From: Uloborus plumipes
Lineage: Eukaryota > Arthropoda > Arachnida > Araneae > Uloboridae
Reading direction: 5' to 3'
Length of the DNA: 64,000 nt
NCBI GenBank assembly: GCA_038373865.1
Contig: JAXGGA010002893.1
Location: forward strand, 1-64,000
Shown here: piece by piece, positions 23,686-36,330 of the stretch
How the letters are laid out: each line of letters opens with the position of its first letter
Numbering within the stretch: the stretch's first letter is position 1
The notes under the pieces: generated by a model
What the model saw: only the letters and a program-made list of their open reading frames with translations
The model's database searches: none
Told to the model about the DNA's origin: nothing
Position numbers and translations under genes: made by a program

Positions 23686-24390
23686 TTAACAGGACATAAT
23701 CATTTTTAAAAAACAAGAATATGTTTCTGCCATATCAGATGCAAATTGACGAATTCTTACAGCTTCGTTGAGCAGTCTAAAGAGATAAAAGTCTGAGGGA
23801 GCGTGATCAGGGTTGTGGGCAGAGTGTTCAAGATTGATTGTTTCTATGGTATGATAGGCCGTGTGCAGAAAGTCGTCATGCAACAACTTTACTTTCTCTG
23901 AAAGTACACCGCGGCGTGTGTTTCGAATCTCTGGCCTCAGCTTATTGGCCAACAAGTCACTGTACCTCGCACTATTTACGGTAACCCCCTTGTCCAAGTA
24001 GTCTTCAAGTATATGGCCGCTTTTGTCTCCGAACAGAGTTAACATCACCTTCTCAGCCGATGTCGAAGTCTTAAATGTTTTCCTTTTAGAAGATCCTGGG
24101 CGTTTCCACTCCATACTCTAGCTTTTGATTTGGGTTCGTATCGCAGTACCCACGTTTCATTAACGGACATTATAAAAGGCGATCCAATAAAATTTAAAGA
24201 TGTCCGAGCAGTTGGTTTGGTTGCTGCAGTAAGCATTCATATTACCCATCGGGCACACTTTACTGAATTCGGGTTCGTCGTGGATAATTTTATAGTCAGA
24301 GCAGTGATTAACGTTCAGACAAGATGTGACGTTATCTATTGTGATTCGTCTATCTTCTGTAACCATCTCGCAAGCTTGTTAAATCTGTAC
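23686..24390 (-). pseudogene. mariner transposase relic
   Basis: Minus-strand fragments in three frames follow the mariner transposase order. From 24366 down: a helix-turn-helix segment (VTEDRRITIDNV ... IIHDEPEFSKVCP), then NETWVLRYEPKSKA, where the first catalytic Asp context (DE-T/S-W) has become NETW, then from 24114 KRKTFKTSTSAEKVMLTLF, SGHILEDYL, TVNSARYSDLLANKLRP, LLHDDFLHTA (second Asp region, usually HDNARPHTA) and HAPSDFYLF (third Asp region). Frameshifts separate the pieces. Terminal inverted repeats were not found. It is a decayed mariner (mauritiana/irritans-like by general sequence) and cannot encode active transposase. Confidence 0.85.
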
Positions 24391-25122
24391 TTCAGAACCA
24401 GAACGACATAAGTCCAAAAATGGCGTTCAAAAAAAATGGCGATTTTCACTTAATTGGCTTCATTGTATATAGAATCTTATTCTGCATCCACCCATGAGAA
24501 CGTTATTCCATGAAAAAAATTCCTTCTCAATTACTTATCAGCATTTAAAGAGAAAGAGTCCCATCTTTTGCATATATTCGGCAATCGTTTTTGCCCTCTG
24601 CTGAAAAGTTACGAAAATGGACTTACGTTAGTCTGGTTCTGAGGTACAGAAATGTCTTAGTCAGTAGTCGAAATTGACGGTCTCCCAGCTCCTACTTTTG
24701 TATTAGGTTCATCCGGCCACTTTTAAATATTTTGATCCATTCTGATCACAAAAACTTGATCTCGTCTCGTTGCTCCTCTTTGGGACAATCTGAGAGTGGA
24801 GCTGACATGCTTATGCGTATGCTGTTGTATCGACAACTGGCGCGATTGTGATTAAATTCCGTGCACGTGACCACAGACGCGCCTATTCAACGCATGTGGC
24901 AGCCACCTATTTTAGTTTTAATGAAGTTGTAGATCGAAAAATTAGATAGTTTTTGTCCTTACCCTCATATATGTTACTTAGTAATATTTCGCCAACATTA
25001 TAGTTTAAAAAATTACAAGAGAAGTAGTAGAGTTCGGTTTCGTTAAACCCAATGCTTCCTTTTCCCTCAACTGACCCTGCAAGCTGGAGATTAAGATACA
25101 TTATTACGATTTAAGGTTTTTA
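24391..25122. other. unassigned DNA with a short inverted repeat
   Basis: Positions about 24384-24417 (minus strand GGACTTATGTCGTTCTGGTT then CTGAAGTACAG) and about 24619-24652 (plus strand GGACTTACGTTAGTCTGGTT then CTGAGGTACAG) are inverted copies of one ~33-bp sequence. It may be the edge of a dispersed element adjoining the mariner relic. No gene. Confidence 0.45.
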
Positions 25123-25306
25123 ACAGGCCCGTCATTTAGGGAGGTCGGGGGGGGGGGTCTATTCCCCCCCCCCCCCGCCCGCTCCAACTTTGAGAAATCA
25201 TTGTATTTACATGTAAGTGGAAGTGGTTTTTTATGTTTTCCTATGAAATTGCATTGTGTTTGGACCCTTCGCCCCCCCCCCCGGAAAAACTCGAAATGAC
25301 GGCAAT
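25123..25306. mobile_element. small MITE, hAT-like, 8-bp target duplication
   Basis: A 184-bp segment flanked by the 8-bp direct repeat GGTTTTTA at 25115-25122 and 25307-25314. The ends are imperfect inverted repeats: ACAGGCCCGTCATTT on the left, ATTGCCGTCATTT on the right (minus strand). The interior contains long runs of G and C (25148-25176 and 25271-25282). No coding capacity. Eight-base duplications fit the hAT superfamily, but the terminal repeats are too short and unequal for a firm assignment. Confidence 0.6.
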
Positions 25307-28300
25307 GGTTTTTAGATAAATTATTGAAAAAAAAAACTTTCATAACAAACAAAAAAAGTGTAACTTAAAAGTGGAGATTACATGTCTTATGTCTGGTTGT
25401 TTTTTCTGAAGATACTTTATGCAAGAGTAGATGCTAATTAGCTACTTAATTGAAGAGAAATAAAAGAATGTATGCAAGCAGTTTAAAATCATTAGCACAA
25501 ACTAACCTCCTTTTTTAATAAACTAATACTAGGCTAGGCATAACTGCAATAAAGCAAATGTAAGGCAAGACAAGTTGGATTCGAGAAACTATATTTATTA
25601 TTTTAACGAATTAACGGATATATGGATACAAATTGGTATGATTTAAAGCATACAGAAACATCGCATCATTAAATGTCTCTCAAGTCTTTAGCTTTTACAG
25701 CACTTTTTAAATTAAAACTATCAGTAGGGACAAAAAATATTATAGTTATTTATTTCATTTATTTAATGCCTTGAGCATTTTTTTTTGTAACATCTTTAAT
25801 CCATATTTGTTATTGATATGCAGAATGAAAAGTGTTTGATTGTTATAAAATAAGTAAAAATATATACGAGAAAGAGATGCAAAATACCACATCGGAGCTA
25901 GTGTATCGTATTTTGTATTCCCCGCATTTTGCATGGGTATTTCCCAAAGGATTCGAAAGCTACAAATATATAACCAGCTCACACATACACATTTTCCTTT
26001 CTGATTACAAACAGGTATATATGAAAATCCTCAATATAAACAAAAGCTATATTTTTTCTTTTAACGTATGTATTTAAATGTGCAAGTAACACTAGTCATT
26101 ATCAGCAATTTATAATAACAAAACGTATAATGTGTTACGAAGAAGTGATCCAACTAACTAAAACTGACCATATTTTGAGGAAAGATGGAATAAGGACGTA
26201 ACACTGTCTCTCCAAATGGCTCATTCATAAGTAACAAAATGAAACAATTAAGATGTATATCTATTGACAAAGTGTAGGTCCATCACAACGAAATTCTCCG
26301 GAAGAGAAAGGAAGCAAAGTCTTTCGAAAAATAACAAAACCACGCCCACATACGTGCGGATGCATTATTTCTTCTTAAATTCAGTGAGCAAAATTGATCC
26401 ATACTAACCCCCCCCCTCCCATATCCATGTCCTGGATGAGTGCAACGGTGCAAAAACTGTCTAAAAAGGTAAGGAATAGGTATCTTGTAGTCAAAATAGA
26501 GTATGAATTTCATTAAAGTTTTGTGTGAATAAACCTATCAAATTCATATAATTTAAAGCAGTCAATGTCTGCCTTTTTTCATGGCTTTATATCCGTATAT
26601 GTTTAAATTATTGCTGAACAAATGTAAAGCTCTTCTACTTTTTTTCAAATTAAAAAAAAAAAGTAGTTTCTAAAAATTACAAAATGTTGTAAAGAAGACA
26701 ACGGGCATTTTTTAAAAATATTATTTGCTGGTCTTTGGAAGATTTTCCATCTGTACAGTAGTTTTCTGTATCATAAATGTTCATCTTCTTTAAAAAAAAT
26801 CATATTTGATCTACAAATTTTTAAAACATTTAATAAGTTAAAGGATTGATAGAGACCCATATTTAAAGGAGCAACGCAATAACACACATTTATATAACAA
26901 AATCTCTGTGATAATTTCAGTTTTACATTCTGAAAAGTGCAATGAATTTGCAAAGTAATACTGCGAATTGTAAACTCTTATTTTATAGAATGCTTTTAAA
27001 TGTAACAATGCTATAAAAAAGTCTTTTTACAGTTTTAGAAAAAACCCTCTTATTTAGTTTTTATCTCTAAACATTTTTCGAGGAATATTTGTCATTATTG
27101 TTTTTCGCTAAATTAATTATCATATGTGTTACTCTTTTCGGCAGCTTCACTTGGTGATTAGCAAAATGAGCTGTAAACTCAATAGTGATTATGATTAAAT
27201 TTACGAGAAACTGAATGCATTTAAAACAACATATTAACTTAAAACCACTCTAAATTAAGTAAACGACTATTTATGCCTTTTCATAAATTTATTATTCTTT
27301 AGAAATACCTGGGCTTTTTATCATTAGCGTTGAAAAACACCACGCCAGGATAAAGGTAACATGATGTTAAAACAAAATAAGAAAAGCCCATTTCTACCCA
27401 CGAAGACTATAAAAATCTTGGTTTGCAGCGTAAATAACAATAAAACCAGACTGAGAACATGCTGATATTGAAAAGTAGCTTACAGAGACTATTTAATTAT
27501 GCATAAAAGTAGATCAATGTACAAAATATATTATCAGAAGATACAATAATGTCAGCTTCTTAACCGATGTTTACGAGGCTACCTTTAGAATATTTGATAA
27601 GATTATTTCAGTCAATGCCATTCTGAGCTTGTGCAGAGTAGTTTGCGGAAATATTTTATTATTAGAAGTGTAAAATGCTCAGCAGAATAAATTTGACTTC
27701 CCGCGGAAAGAATCATTAAAAATTTAATTGAATTTTGTTTAAAGATATGAATATTTTAAATTGTATGTGCATTTTTCGGAAGCATTAAAAATGAATTAAG
27801 TTCCGCTATGTTTTATAAAATCAAGGTTTGTGTTTAATGTGGCAGAAAAATTGGGAGATAATATAAATTATGTACTTGTACTAATATTTAATGCCAATGC
27901 TTTTCCATATTGTATTCTTTTTTAAAGATATCTGATTTAGGAATTTCTCCTTAAAACCATGCTTTGTAAATAATAAATATACAAATAAAAAATGTGCTCA
28001 GCAAAATATATGTGCATAAAAACGTATTCTACTAATGAATTATTTAATCTTTCTTGTTCAAAAGACCCAACGATGTTTTTTTTTCTTTGTCTTAATTTAT
28101 AATACTCAATTAATGTAGTAATAATTCATGTGTCACTAAATAATGGCATTTCATTGGCAAAATTTGTTTTTAAATTGCTTTCGATAAATAGTTATTAATA
28201 AATAATGAAGTTAATAATTAAATTTATTGGGTAAAAAAACGTATTGGCTAAGTTTGCGCAGAGCACATGTAGCATGTATGATAAATACATATGGCAGAGA

Positions 28301-28424
28301 AAAATATATATAATTTAATTACAGTATCTAATCCATGTGTAATTGTATTATATATCATGGTACAGACAAGATCTGAATAAATAAATGGGAAAGAAAAAAT
28401 ATTTATTACATTTTGTAATTTTCT
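25307..28424. other. unassigned AT-rich DNA
   Basis: No supported gene or RNA. A short C-run occurs near 26408. Open frames of 60-81 codons have no family resemblance. Confidence 0.45.
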
Positions 28425-28735
28425 ATGCCTTCTCTAGTGGTCAGAGAAGTCTGACCGGAATAGGAAGGCCCCGTGTTCAAATCGCGGTTCGGGTATGGGT
28501 ATACTTTTTCTCTGTCTTCTGTCCTTGTCCTATTTTGTGTGAACATGTGTGTTGCGAATGGCTGCCTGCCCTTAAACGAGGCTTATGACAATTGTGTTAA
28601 GCTAAATTGGACTTTCACCTTGATATTGCTCATGAAAACGGAAGCCGTACCTATTCCACCTTAAATCGGGTAAATGTGTCAACTCGTGCTCGGGCATCCG
28701 AGTGGTATAATTAACAACAAAAATTTCCATAATAT
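28425..28735 (+). repeat. candidate tRNA-derived SINE
   Basis: CTCTAGTGGTCAGAGAAGTC resembles an A box and CCCGTGTTCAAATCGCGG a B box, about 45 bases apart, followed by a ~230-bp unique body and an AACAACAAAAA tail near 28717-28727. It is more GC-rich than its surroundings. The overlapping 63-67-codon frames are not genes. Boundaries and target duplication were not confirmed. Confidence 0.45.
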
Positions 28736-31384
28736 TTAATGCAGATGAACATGAAAAAAAAGTACTTTATTCAAATCTTACGGGGACACAATAGAAAATA
28801 CGTGTTTGATTTTTTATTTATAATGTAGATATTTATAGTGAAAAGAAGAAAAAAAGTTTTGGTTGGTTTCATCAAGAGGAGTGGACATCGCAATGAATAC
28901 TAGCCGCACCTACATTCATTTGTAAATTACAAGAGGTCCTTAGATGTTTTAGGAGAGGAAATGACAAGGGGAGAAAATAGCACCAAAAAGTGCCAGCTGA
29001 AGTAAAATCAGAGATTTCTTTGAAGAAAATACAATAAACTGGTGCAATTTTGGTCTCTTTCCGGGTAACATTAGTTCAAAAAGCAAAAAGTCTGTAAATT
29101 CTACCAGGAATGGTTAAGTTAAGCCAGTGCTGCCTGGACTAGGCAGAAGAAACGAAGTGATAATCGCGCTTTATATCTAAGATAATATAAACAATATTAT
29201 TTTGTTTGTTGGGCCAATGTTACCTTTTAAAACTAAACTTTCATCAGTTAACTGTGGTACGAAAAATGACATGAAATTAATAGATTGTCAATAATTTTAT
29301 TTTTACCTGTAAGTCATTAATATTCTTATTAATTTTTAGAAGAAAGTTTTGGAAAGTATTAATACGTTTCCAGGTGTGCTGACTTCATTTTTATCATATT
29401 AAAAAAACACGTGTACAGTACAATCCCATGTGAATTGGTTTCCAACAGCTTTTGGCGCCAATTGCTCCGAGAAAGCGGGGTAAAGCAAGAAATGATTTCT
29501 CCGGTGTGCGTGACTGCTGTATGTTGGACGGAGTCTGCTATAAGATTGTCCACGGGATTGTCCCTCAGAGGACATAAATGCTGATTTGACTAAGTGCCAA
29601 TAGCTTAAAGAAGGTACAGTAACGATTTTTCTAATTAAGTGGAACGACGTTATCTCAAAAAGTAAAGCAAGGTCTCAGAAAGACTTTTAATCTATGGGTA
29701 TACCTAGATTGAAACAAAAGTGCTGAACCTGGCATGATTCACTTTTGCGACAATCGCTCCAAGGGGGCTGACATCAGTAACGGCTAAAAGTTAAGGATCG
29801 AACAAGGTGTCAAAAAAGTTTTAAAAAGTTTCCGTTTAGCTGTGTGTCATCTTTGTGCAAGTTTAATTAGTGAGATTAAAAAAAAGAAACGAATTTATTT
29901 TACATGCGGAGAAATCTCCGTGTTTTAAAATTAACAAATATAATACTCCCAAATATCTTAGACAAGGCTTTTGGTTCTCCATTTGTAAATAACAAATTTT
30001 GTAGTAGCGATTAAATGGCAGAGATAAGTAAAATATGGAACATATTTCCATGACTTCCCCAACGTTTTAAGTTATGATATCTACCTGAAATTTCATGAAA
30101 TTAACTATTATTTTAATAATCATAATTTTAAAAAAGCGTACATGAACTGGTGCCTTTTCTTTTAATTTTCAGTATTTTAATCACGAATTCTTTGGTATAA
30201 AGCAGAAAGTAACAGTTGCAGTCCATGGATGAAAATGATCGAGTTACTTATGATGAAATTTATGTGTACACTCAATTTATTCTTTTTTATATTAATTTAT
30301 AACTAATATGGCTAATTATATTACAAAGCAACAATATTTTTTTCGAATATTGTTAGTAAAAATCTTAAGCGTAAATATAGGAAATAGAAAAATTAAAATA
30401 AGCCTAAGTTTTGCAAATCCCACTTTTTTGAGAATGTTTTTTTTCAATTCTAATTGTTAGTTCAATGTAATACACATGTTCAGTTTAAGAGATTTTCTCA
30501 TGTACTTTAAAGCAATAAGGGTTACTGACTAGGCTTTGCACGAAATGTATTTAAAGCTACATGAGTTGCGCAAAAATTGCGTAATCAAAATAAAATTGAG
30601 AAAAAGCACTTACTACGATAATGGTTTTCATTTACATTTTTACATTACGAACATTTAAATTACAAAAGCATAGGCACAAAAATTAATTATCTGAATACAG
30701 CTGGGATTTTATGCGCCAGGGACGTATTATTTTCAAAAAAGCTTACGCTGTAGAGAATACTCATTACAAATGACTTATCTCTCGTTTTTTAGTTTAGCGT
30801 AAGGAAGAAAAAAAATTGAAAGGAAGAAAAATGATGAGGGATAAAAAAATAAAATAAGAAAATTCAATTATGTAAAACCAAATTATTTGTTAGCCTGAAC
30901 GCATGTTTAACTAAATAAAACTGCATTGTAGTTCAAGTTGCTCCAGATGCATTTCAAATTTATTGTTTTAAAAAGTGATGAATATAGAGAATGCAAGTAT
31001 ACAAATTAATCTCATAGCTGTTGATATTGTGATCTTTTCTTTCAACTAAACAAGAGCTTTTTTTCCATAAAATGTTCATTATTTCATCATTTAACTGTTT
31101 AATTTGTTAAAAGTAATAACGATCCTTTTTTAAAAGTAAATCTTATTCTTATCATTATAAAATGGGCGAGTATTTTCCTGTAGAAGATACAGTTCTTAAA
31201 TAGTTATAGTGTTTTAAAAATGTTTTTTCCCATGAAGTCCTTGACAACTTTTAAAACTTTTTAGGTGTATTAATTAACGAAAAGGTTAAATTCAAGCTTT
31301 AAAAACAAAAAGATTTTACCAATGGCTTGATAAAACTACTTAATCTTATAAAAAGCAGTGTCTGTTTGAGAAAGCTAAATATAT
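28736..31384. other. unassigned AT-rich DNA
   Basis: No gene recognised. Positions 30210-30246 hold a partial copy of the palindromic family seen at 12473-12590 (GCAGTCCATGGAT ... GATCGAGTTAC). The 29400-29580 interval is less AT-rich but has no recognisable coding content. Confidence 0.4.
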
Positions 31385-31388
31385 TTAA

Positions 31389-33260
31389 CCCATTAAACGC
31401 CGCTATATGAACCATATTAAAAATATCTTAATTTTTGTATGTTTTGAGGTTCAATACACATCGACAACCATATGTAACTTCAATTTTTCAAAAATATTTA
31501 TTTAGTCATGAGATATGGTATGGTCCCAAAATGGGAGACTTGGCGTTTAATGGGGATAACATAATTATATTTTCTTCAATAGTGATGATCGAATAAAATT
31601 GGCTAAAACTGGTTAGAAAACATAAAAACTAGTTTTGTGCAGTTAGCAAAGTTAACTATTAATACCTCACTTTTTTATTATCAAGTTGATATCTTATTTA
31701 ATCCATATAAAAACTTTGAAGTAAAAAACATGTAAGTTTTTGCATATTCTAAGCATCACTTTTTTTCATGAAACGGAAATTGTTCCTGATAATTTTTAAC
31801 TTTTTAACCTGAAGCCTTAATATTTTCATGTACCACAATGAAGAAATAAAAACTTCAAATTAACCCTGCCGGGAATCAAGTAAATGTAGTCTGTAAATGA
31901 AAATGACTGTAACCCTAGACAAGTATAAAACAAAACTAAGAAATTTTTGAGCAGCACAACTTTATATTACTTTCCTCATAGGCGAGGTTCATTGATTTAT
32001 TTTTTCTGCTGTGTACCTATTGTATACTTCGCAGCATGTTGGATAACATGTTTCATAATTTACAATATCAGAATGTTTTTTAGACAAAAAAATCTGTTTT
32101 TTTGTTGAAGTAGAGGTATAAGTAACGATTTCAGTTTCTCCAATTTCGTATCAAAACCTGCAATAATTCCTAAAAATGCAACTTGAGATTTTTTATCCAA
32201 TTATATTTATGATCTAAGCAATAGCTATGACGACTTTCCTTCTCAATTATCTGATCAGAGTATAGTAGGGGCGACCAAGTGGTACTGCACTCATTTTCTG
32301 GTACTGCGCTACAATTTGTTGTCTCTGGCTTGTCTAAAGCTTGCTGCAAAGTCAAGAAATTTAACACTATTTTTGATGTTAGGAAATTTAAAAAAAATGT
32401 ATTTTTGAAATTGAACTTCCCTTACTAAACCTGAATGTCACTTACCAAGAATTTAGGAGGAAGGCCTCACCCCCTCTTCTTAGGGGTGCCCACGAAGGAC
32501 GGGAAAGGAGTTTGATGTCTCAGACTGTGCCAATGAATTTTTAAGGGGGAGGGAGGGGGCGGTTCGAATGGATCAGATGTCATTATAGGGAAGAATCCTT
32601 CTTTAGAGAGTTGACCCATTGTCCTTGGGGATGACTGACCATTGCTTATCCAGAACATTGTACAGAATGAGTGGAATACCACCTTTTCTGAGAAAAACGC
32701 GTGCATTTAAACAACAAAAGAGAGCCTGGAAATATCTCTTCATGACAAAAGAGAGCTTACTATGTTCAAATACAAAGGGGGTGACCTTCAACAGCAAATG
32801 AAACGAGCAGTGAGTTTATTCATGCAAAGTGAGCGAGATTTTAATTCTGCTTTCTTGAGATTTGTTATTCTAGTCAGAACCCGCCAAGTGTCCCATTTTG
32901 GGACCTTCGTAAATAAACAGCTATAAAACCCTTTAAAATTATTTTTCTTGATCCCTGCTTATTAGGACTTGAAAAGAGATCTCTTGTGATTTATTTTCAA
33001 TGTTTTTAAACGCCTGCATTAGATTTAGTTATTTTTAAGGATTTTTTTTCCTTATAAAGTAAAAATCAGAATTTTCTCCTAAATTAACTATTTTTAAAAA
33101 AATAGAAATTAAGTTTCAATTTTTTTGAAAAAAATACCAATCAAGTTAGGCACTTTGTTGTTTAATAACAAACACTTTCAAGAAATATATCTCAAGTACT
33201 TGCGAAGGAAAAAAATCTTTACCTAAGGTTCCCAAAAAGGGAGACTTGGCGCTTAATGGG
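31389..33260. mobile_element. piggyBac-like TTAA-flanked element, possibly composite
   Basis: TTAA lies at 31385-31388 and 33261-33264. The left end reads CCCATTAAACGCC and the right end, minus strand, CCCATTAAGCGCC, followed by AAGTCTCCC. TTAA duplications with CCC/GGG tips are the piggyBac signature. An extra end-like sequence (GGGAGACTTGGCGTTTAATG at about 31534-31553) and an inverted relative (CGCCAAGTGTCCCATTTTGG at about 32882) lie inside, so two related short elements or a nested copy are possible. No complete transposase was recognised. Around 32450-32830 there are open frames and G/C-rich patches of unknown origin. Confidence 0.5.
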
Positions 33261-33264
33261 TTAA

Positions 33265-33913
33265 AACAGAATTTATTTTATATTTAACTAATACATTTAA
33301 ATCTTAAGGACTTGCATGCGATGTTTGACCAAATTACTTTGTTAAATTCATTATAGTGTGTTGTACGGTTTATGAGATAGATTTTATTATCAATGATTCT
33401 TTTTTGGAATCATAAAGAATAGAAGATTACGAATTAAGAAACATTTGTAAAAAATAATGAATTGTGCTACTCTTCCTATACAATTCTTGTTTCCTAAGTA
33501 GCCAAAATTTTTTGCTTAGTTCTAATAAGCAAATTTTATTGGTCGCACGAAAAAAAGAAAAAAAAAAGAAAAGAAAAAAATCTTTAATTTGTTAATGAAT
33601 ACGTCTTGAAGTTTTAGTATTTTAAAAAGTTTGATGTTTTTCTCTGAAAACAACGCTTAAAGAGCACATGATGGTTATCAAAGCAATGCAGTTGATCAAA
33701 GCCACATAATAGACAAACAAAAAATAAATTTGAGGCTTTTAAAATTATTTTTATCATACAATAGTGATGAGATTGTCCCGATAATACTGCAAATTATACG
33801 GAATATGTCAAACTTTATTTTACGCAAGAAATAGAAAAATCAATGAGTTTATTGTTTTGTTTTTTTCTGTTTGTTAAGCACCACAGACTAAAAACATTTC
33901 ACCGAAAGTATAA
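33265..33913. other. unassigned AT-rich DNA
   Basis: No feature recognised apart from an A-rich run near 33548-33580. Confidence 0.45.
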
Positions 33914-35514
33914 GGGTGAATATCAGGAAAAGTGCCAATTTGACCATGGAAATTTTCAATTATTAAAGATACTCAGAAAATAAAATAAATAGGGTATTTC
34001 AAATACACGTTAGAAACATTTTTTTTTAAATAGGGGCATGGTCAAGGTGAACATTTACCCCCATTTTAGAGGGGGTTGTCTTTGAGCGTTACCGACATGA
34101 TGAGAATGCTACCGATCTGACAAATATTACAGATTTCACACAGTGTACAAAAGTAAACACAATCACTCACTACCTTTTATGTTCAAAAAGAAAATAATTA
34201 TTACTTAGAATATAATGATACTTACACAGCCTGAACGCTTTTTTGTTTCATAAAAAAAATTAGAGACTAATTAATAGTTAGTTAAAGTTTAAATTAGTGC
34301 AACAAAGTTTTTTTCAAACAGATAAGTAGGTTAATAGTTAAAAAATCAAAATAAAATAAAATTCTCAACACAATCTCAAAAAACGAAATTAATTCAAAAC
34401 AGAGTAGTGTGGGGGGGGGGGGGGATTTGTACTAAACTGTTCGTAAGTTTTCCATTTTAAAACAAATTTATATTTTTGGGTGCAGTAGTTACGAACGAAG
34501 GTCTGAATATTGATTTAAAAGAAAAGAGGGTGAAAAAAGGCAATAATTTTGTTTGAAAACTCAAATTTTGCGAAAAAATTAATGTTTTTGAAGCATTTAA
34601 AAAAACATAAATAAACTGCTTTCAATAATGGAAAATTTGGCAGGAAAAACGATGCACTTGAAATTATCTTTGTTCTTTAAAACTCAACTCATAACACGAA
34701 GAAAGAATTGCAAAAAAAACATCGGTAACGCACGCATCAGTTTCGTAACAAACATTTTATACTTCGGCGCTGCCGACATGACCGCTGCCGACATGACAAA
34801 TTTCCCGCAATATGATAGTTGAACATCCCTAATCAAAGATTCGAAAATAAAACGCCTTATTATGCCCATGACTTAAGGTTTCTTTTCCATTATGCAAAAA
34901 TAGATTCAAAAATCCATTTATTTTGTGACTTAATTTCCGCTGCCGACATGACACTTCATTTAGTAGAAACAGAAAAGTCAAGATTGAAAAAATCTTACCT
35001 GTAATTCAATGCAGTCGAAGTGAAAATTTTCTATCGGAATTGAAACATCACGTATTAGAGCTTCGCCCAGCGTAGTTTTTTGGCGCCAAAAATTGTTTTG
35101 TTTAGATATTATCATTCCGGAAGTTGGCTCATTCGTATGTTATGAAAACTTGTGACGAGCAGAAATTGCTTTTTTTCATCGATCTAAATTCATTTTATCT
35201 AAACACAAGAGTTAATCATCATAGATGAACATAAAACACGTTATTTCCTTTAGTATTTTTTCTGCTGGGATGTTTTATAAACCACTGGATTTTTTTGAAC
35301 TTTGCGATTGGAATGTGTGACGCGCTGCTGACATGACATTGAAGCAATAAAAATAGTTCTATTGTCACAAACTAAAGTAAAACCTGAAAATTTTGTCATG
35401 GATTGCATGTGTGACGCAGTTTACTGTATGAAAAAAGAAAAATTTTTGGTTTTATTTGGAAGTGCTTGAGAAATTCATTTGTGACTTAAATTAGCACTTT
35501 TCCTGATATTCACC
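33914..35514. mobile_element. TIR element with interspersed GCTGCCGACATGAC motif
   Basis: The left end GGGTGAATATCAGGAAAAGT (33914 on) and the right end, minus strand GGTGAATATCAGGAAAAGTG, form ~29-bp inverted repeats with few mismatches. TATAA flanks both sides (33909-33913 and 35515-35519), a possible 5-bp target duplication. The ~1.6-kb interior has no recognisable transposase. It carries the motif GCTGCCGACATGAC exactly at 34769-34782, 34784-34797 and 34939-34952, a one-base variant at 35324-35337, and a related TACCGACATGATG near 34090. These may be protein-binding repeats. A run of 15 G lies near 34411. Confidence 0.65.
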
Positions 35515-35519
35515 TATAA

Positions 35520-36328
35520 ATCCGAGTAGAATGTGAAGCGATGATTGGGAGAGTTATTGCAAATATTGGCAGTGTTAAAAACAACCATCATATTTGATAT
35601 TAGATTGCATAGAAATGTTGAGAAATATCACTAAACTCTGAAATTGGCCCCTTTTTTAGCACCAACTTTTAAAGCAATTACTAATCATTTTCGCAAAAAT
35701 AAGACATTCTATATGAAAAGTAAGATGTCATCACGAATGGTATATAAACTAATCGCAAGCATATTCTACAATTCCGGCGATTTTTCAATTTTAACGTAGA
35801 AATACGAATTATTTAAAAATAATATGTACACATTAAAGATAAAAGAAATTAAGGCAATATTGTTTGTAAATATAGAGAGGGGAAAAAAACGTAAAACATG
35901 TTTTTTTATTTTTTTCCAACGCTGCATTGGAGAAACCAGATTCACGTAGATTTCTCTACGGCGGTCCTAGACACATAATAGGTTTGTAAGTCGTGTAAGA
36001 GTTGTCATAGCTCAATCTACTCTTTTTATTAATTTACGATAAAACATCTCAAATTTTATTTTTACTCCGGTGCCATTAGTTAAAAATAAATAAATTAATA
36101 AGCTTCAGAAAATGCGTAAACAAACAATAAAATGTCCTCTTAATTTAAGAATTTTTATTAGAAAAAATCGTCTGGCAAAATTTTTTTTTAAAAAAGTAAC
36201 AAAAATAAATGAAATAAAACAAGATATTTATTAAGCAAAAAAAAAAAATTGTCTGAACATCAAAAGATCATCTAGAATCCGTGTCCTTCAAACAGTTTAT
36301 TCAAAATCATATTTATATGTATGGAAAA
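35520..36328. other. unassigned AT-rich DNA
   Basis: No gene or element recognised between the TIR element and the Tc1 transposon. Confidence 0.45.
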
Positions 36329-36330
36329 TA

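Noticed and set aside
32467..32801. Overlapping 60-79-codon frames on both strands
   Set aside because: No transposase motif could be confirmed; a weak resemblance to piggyBac transposase was not strong enough to annotate.
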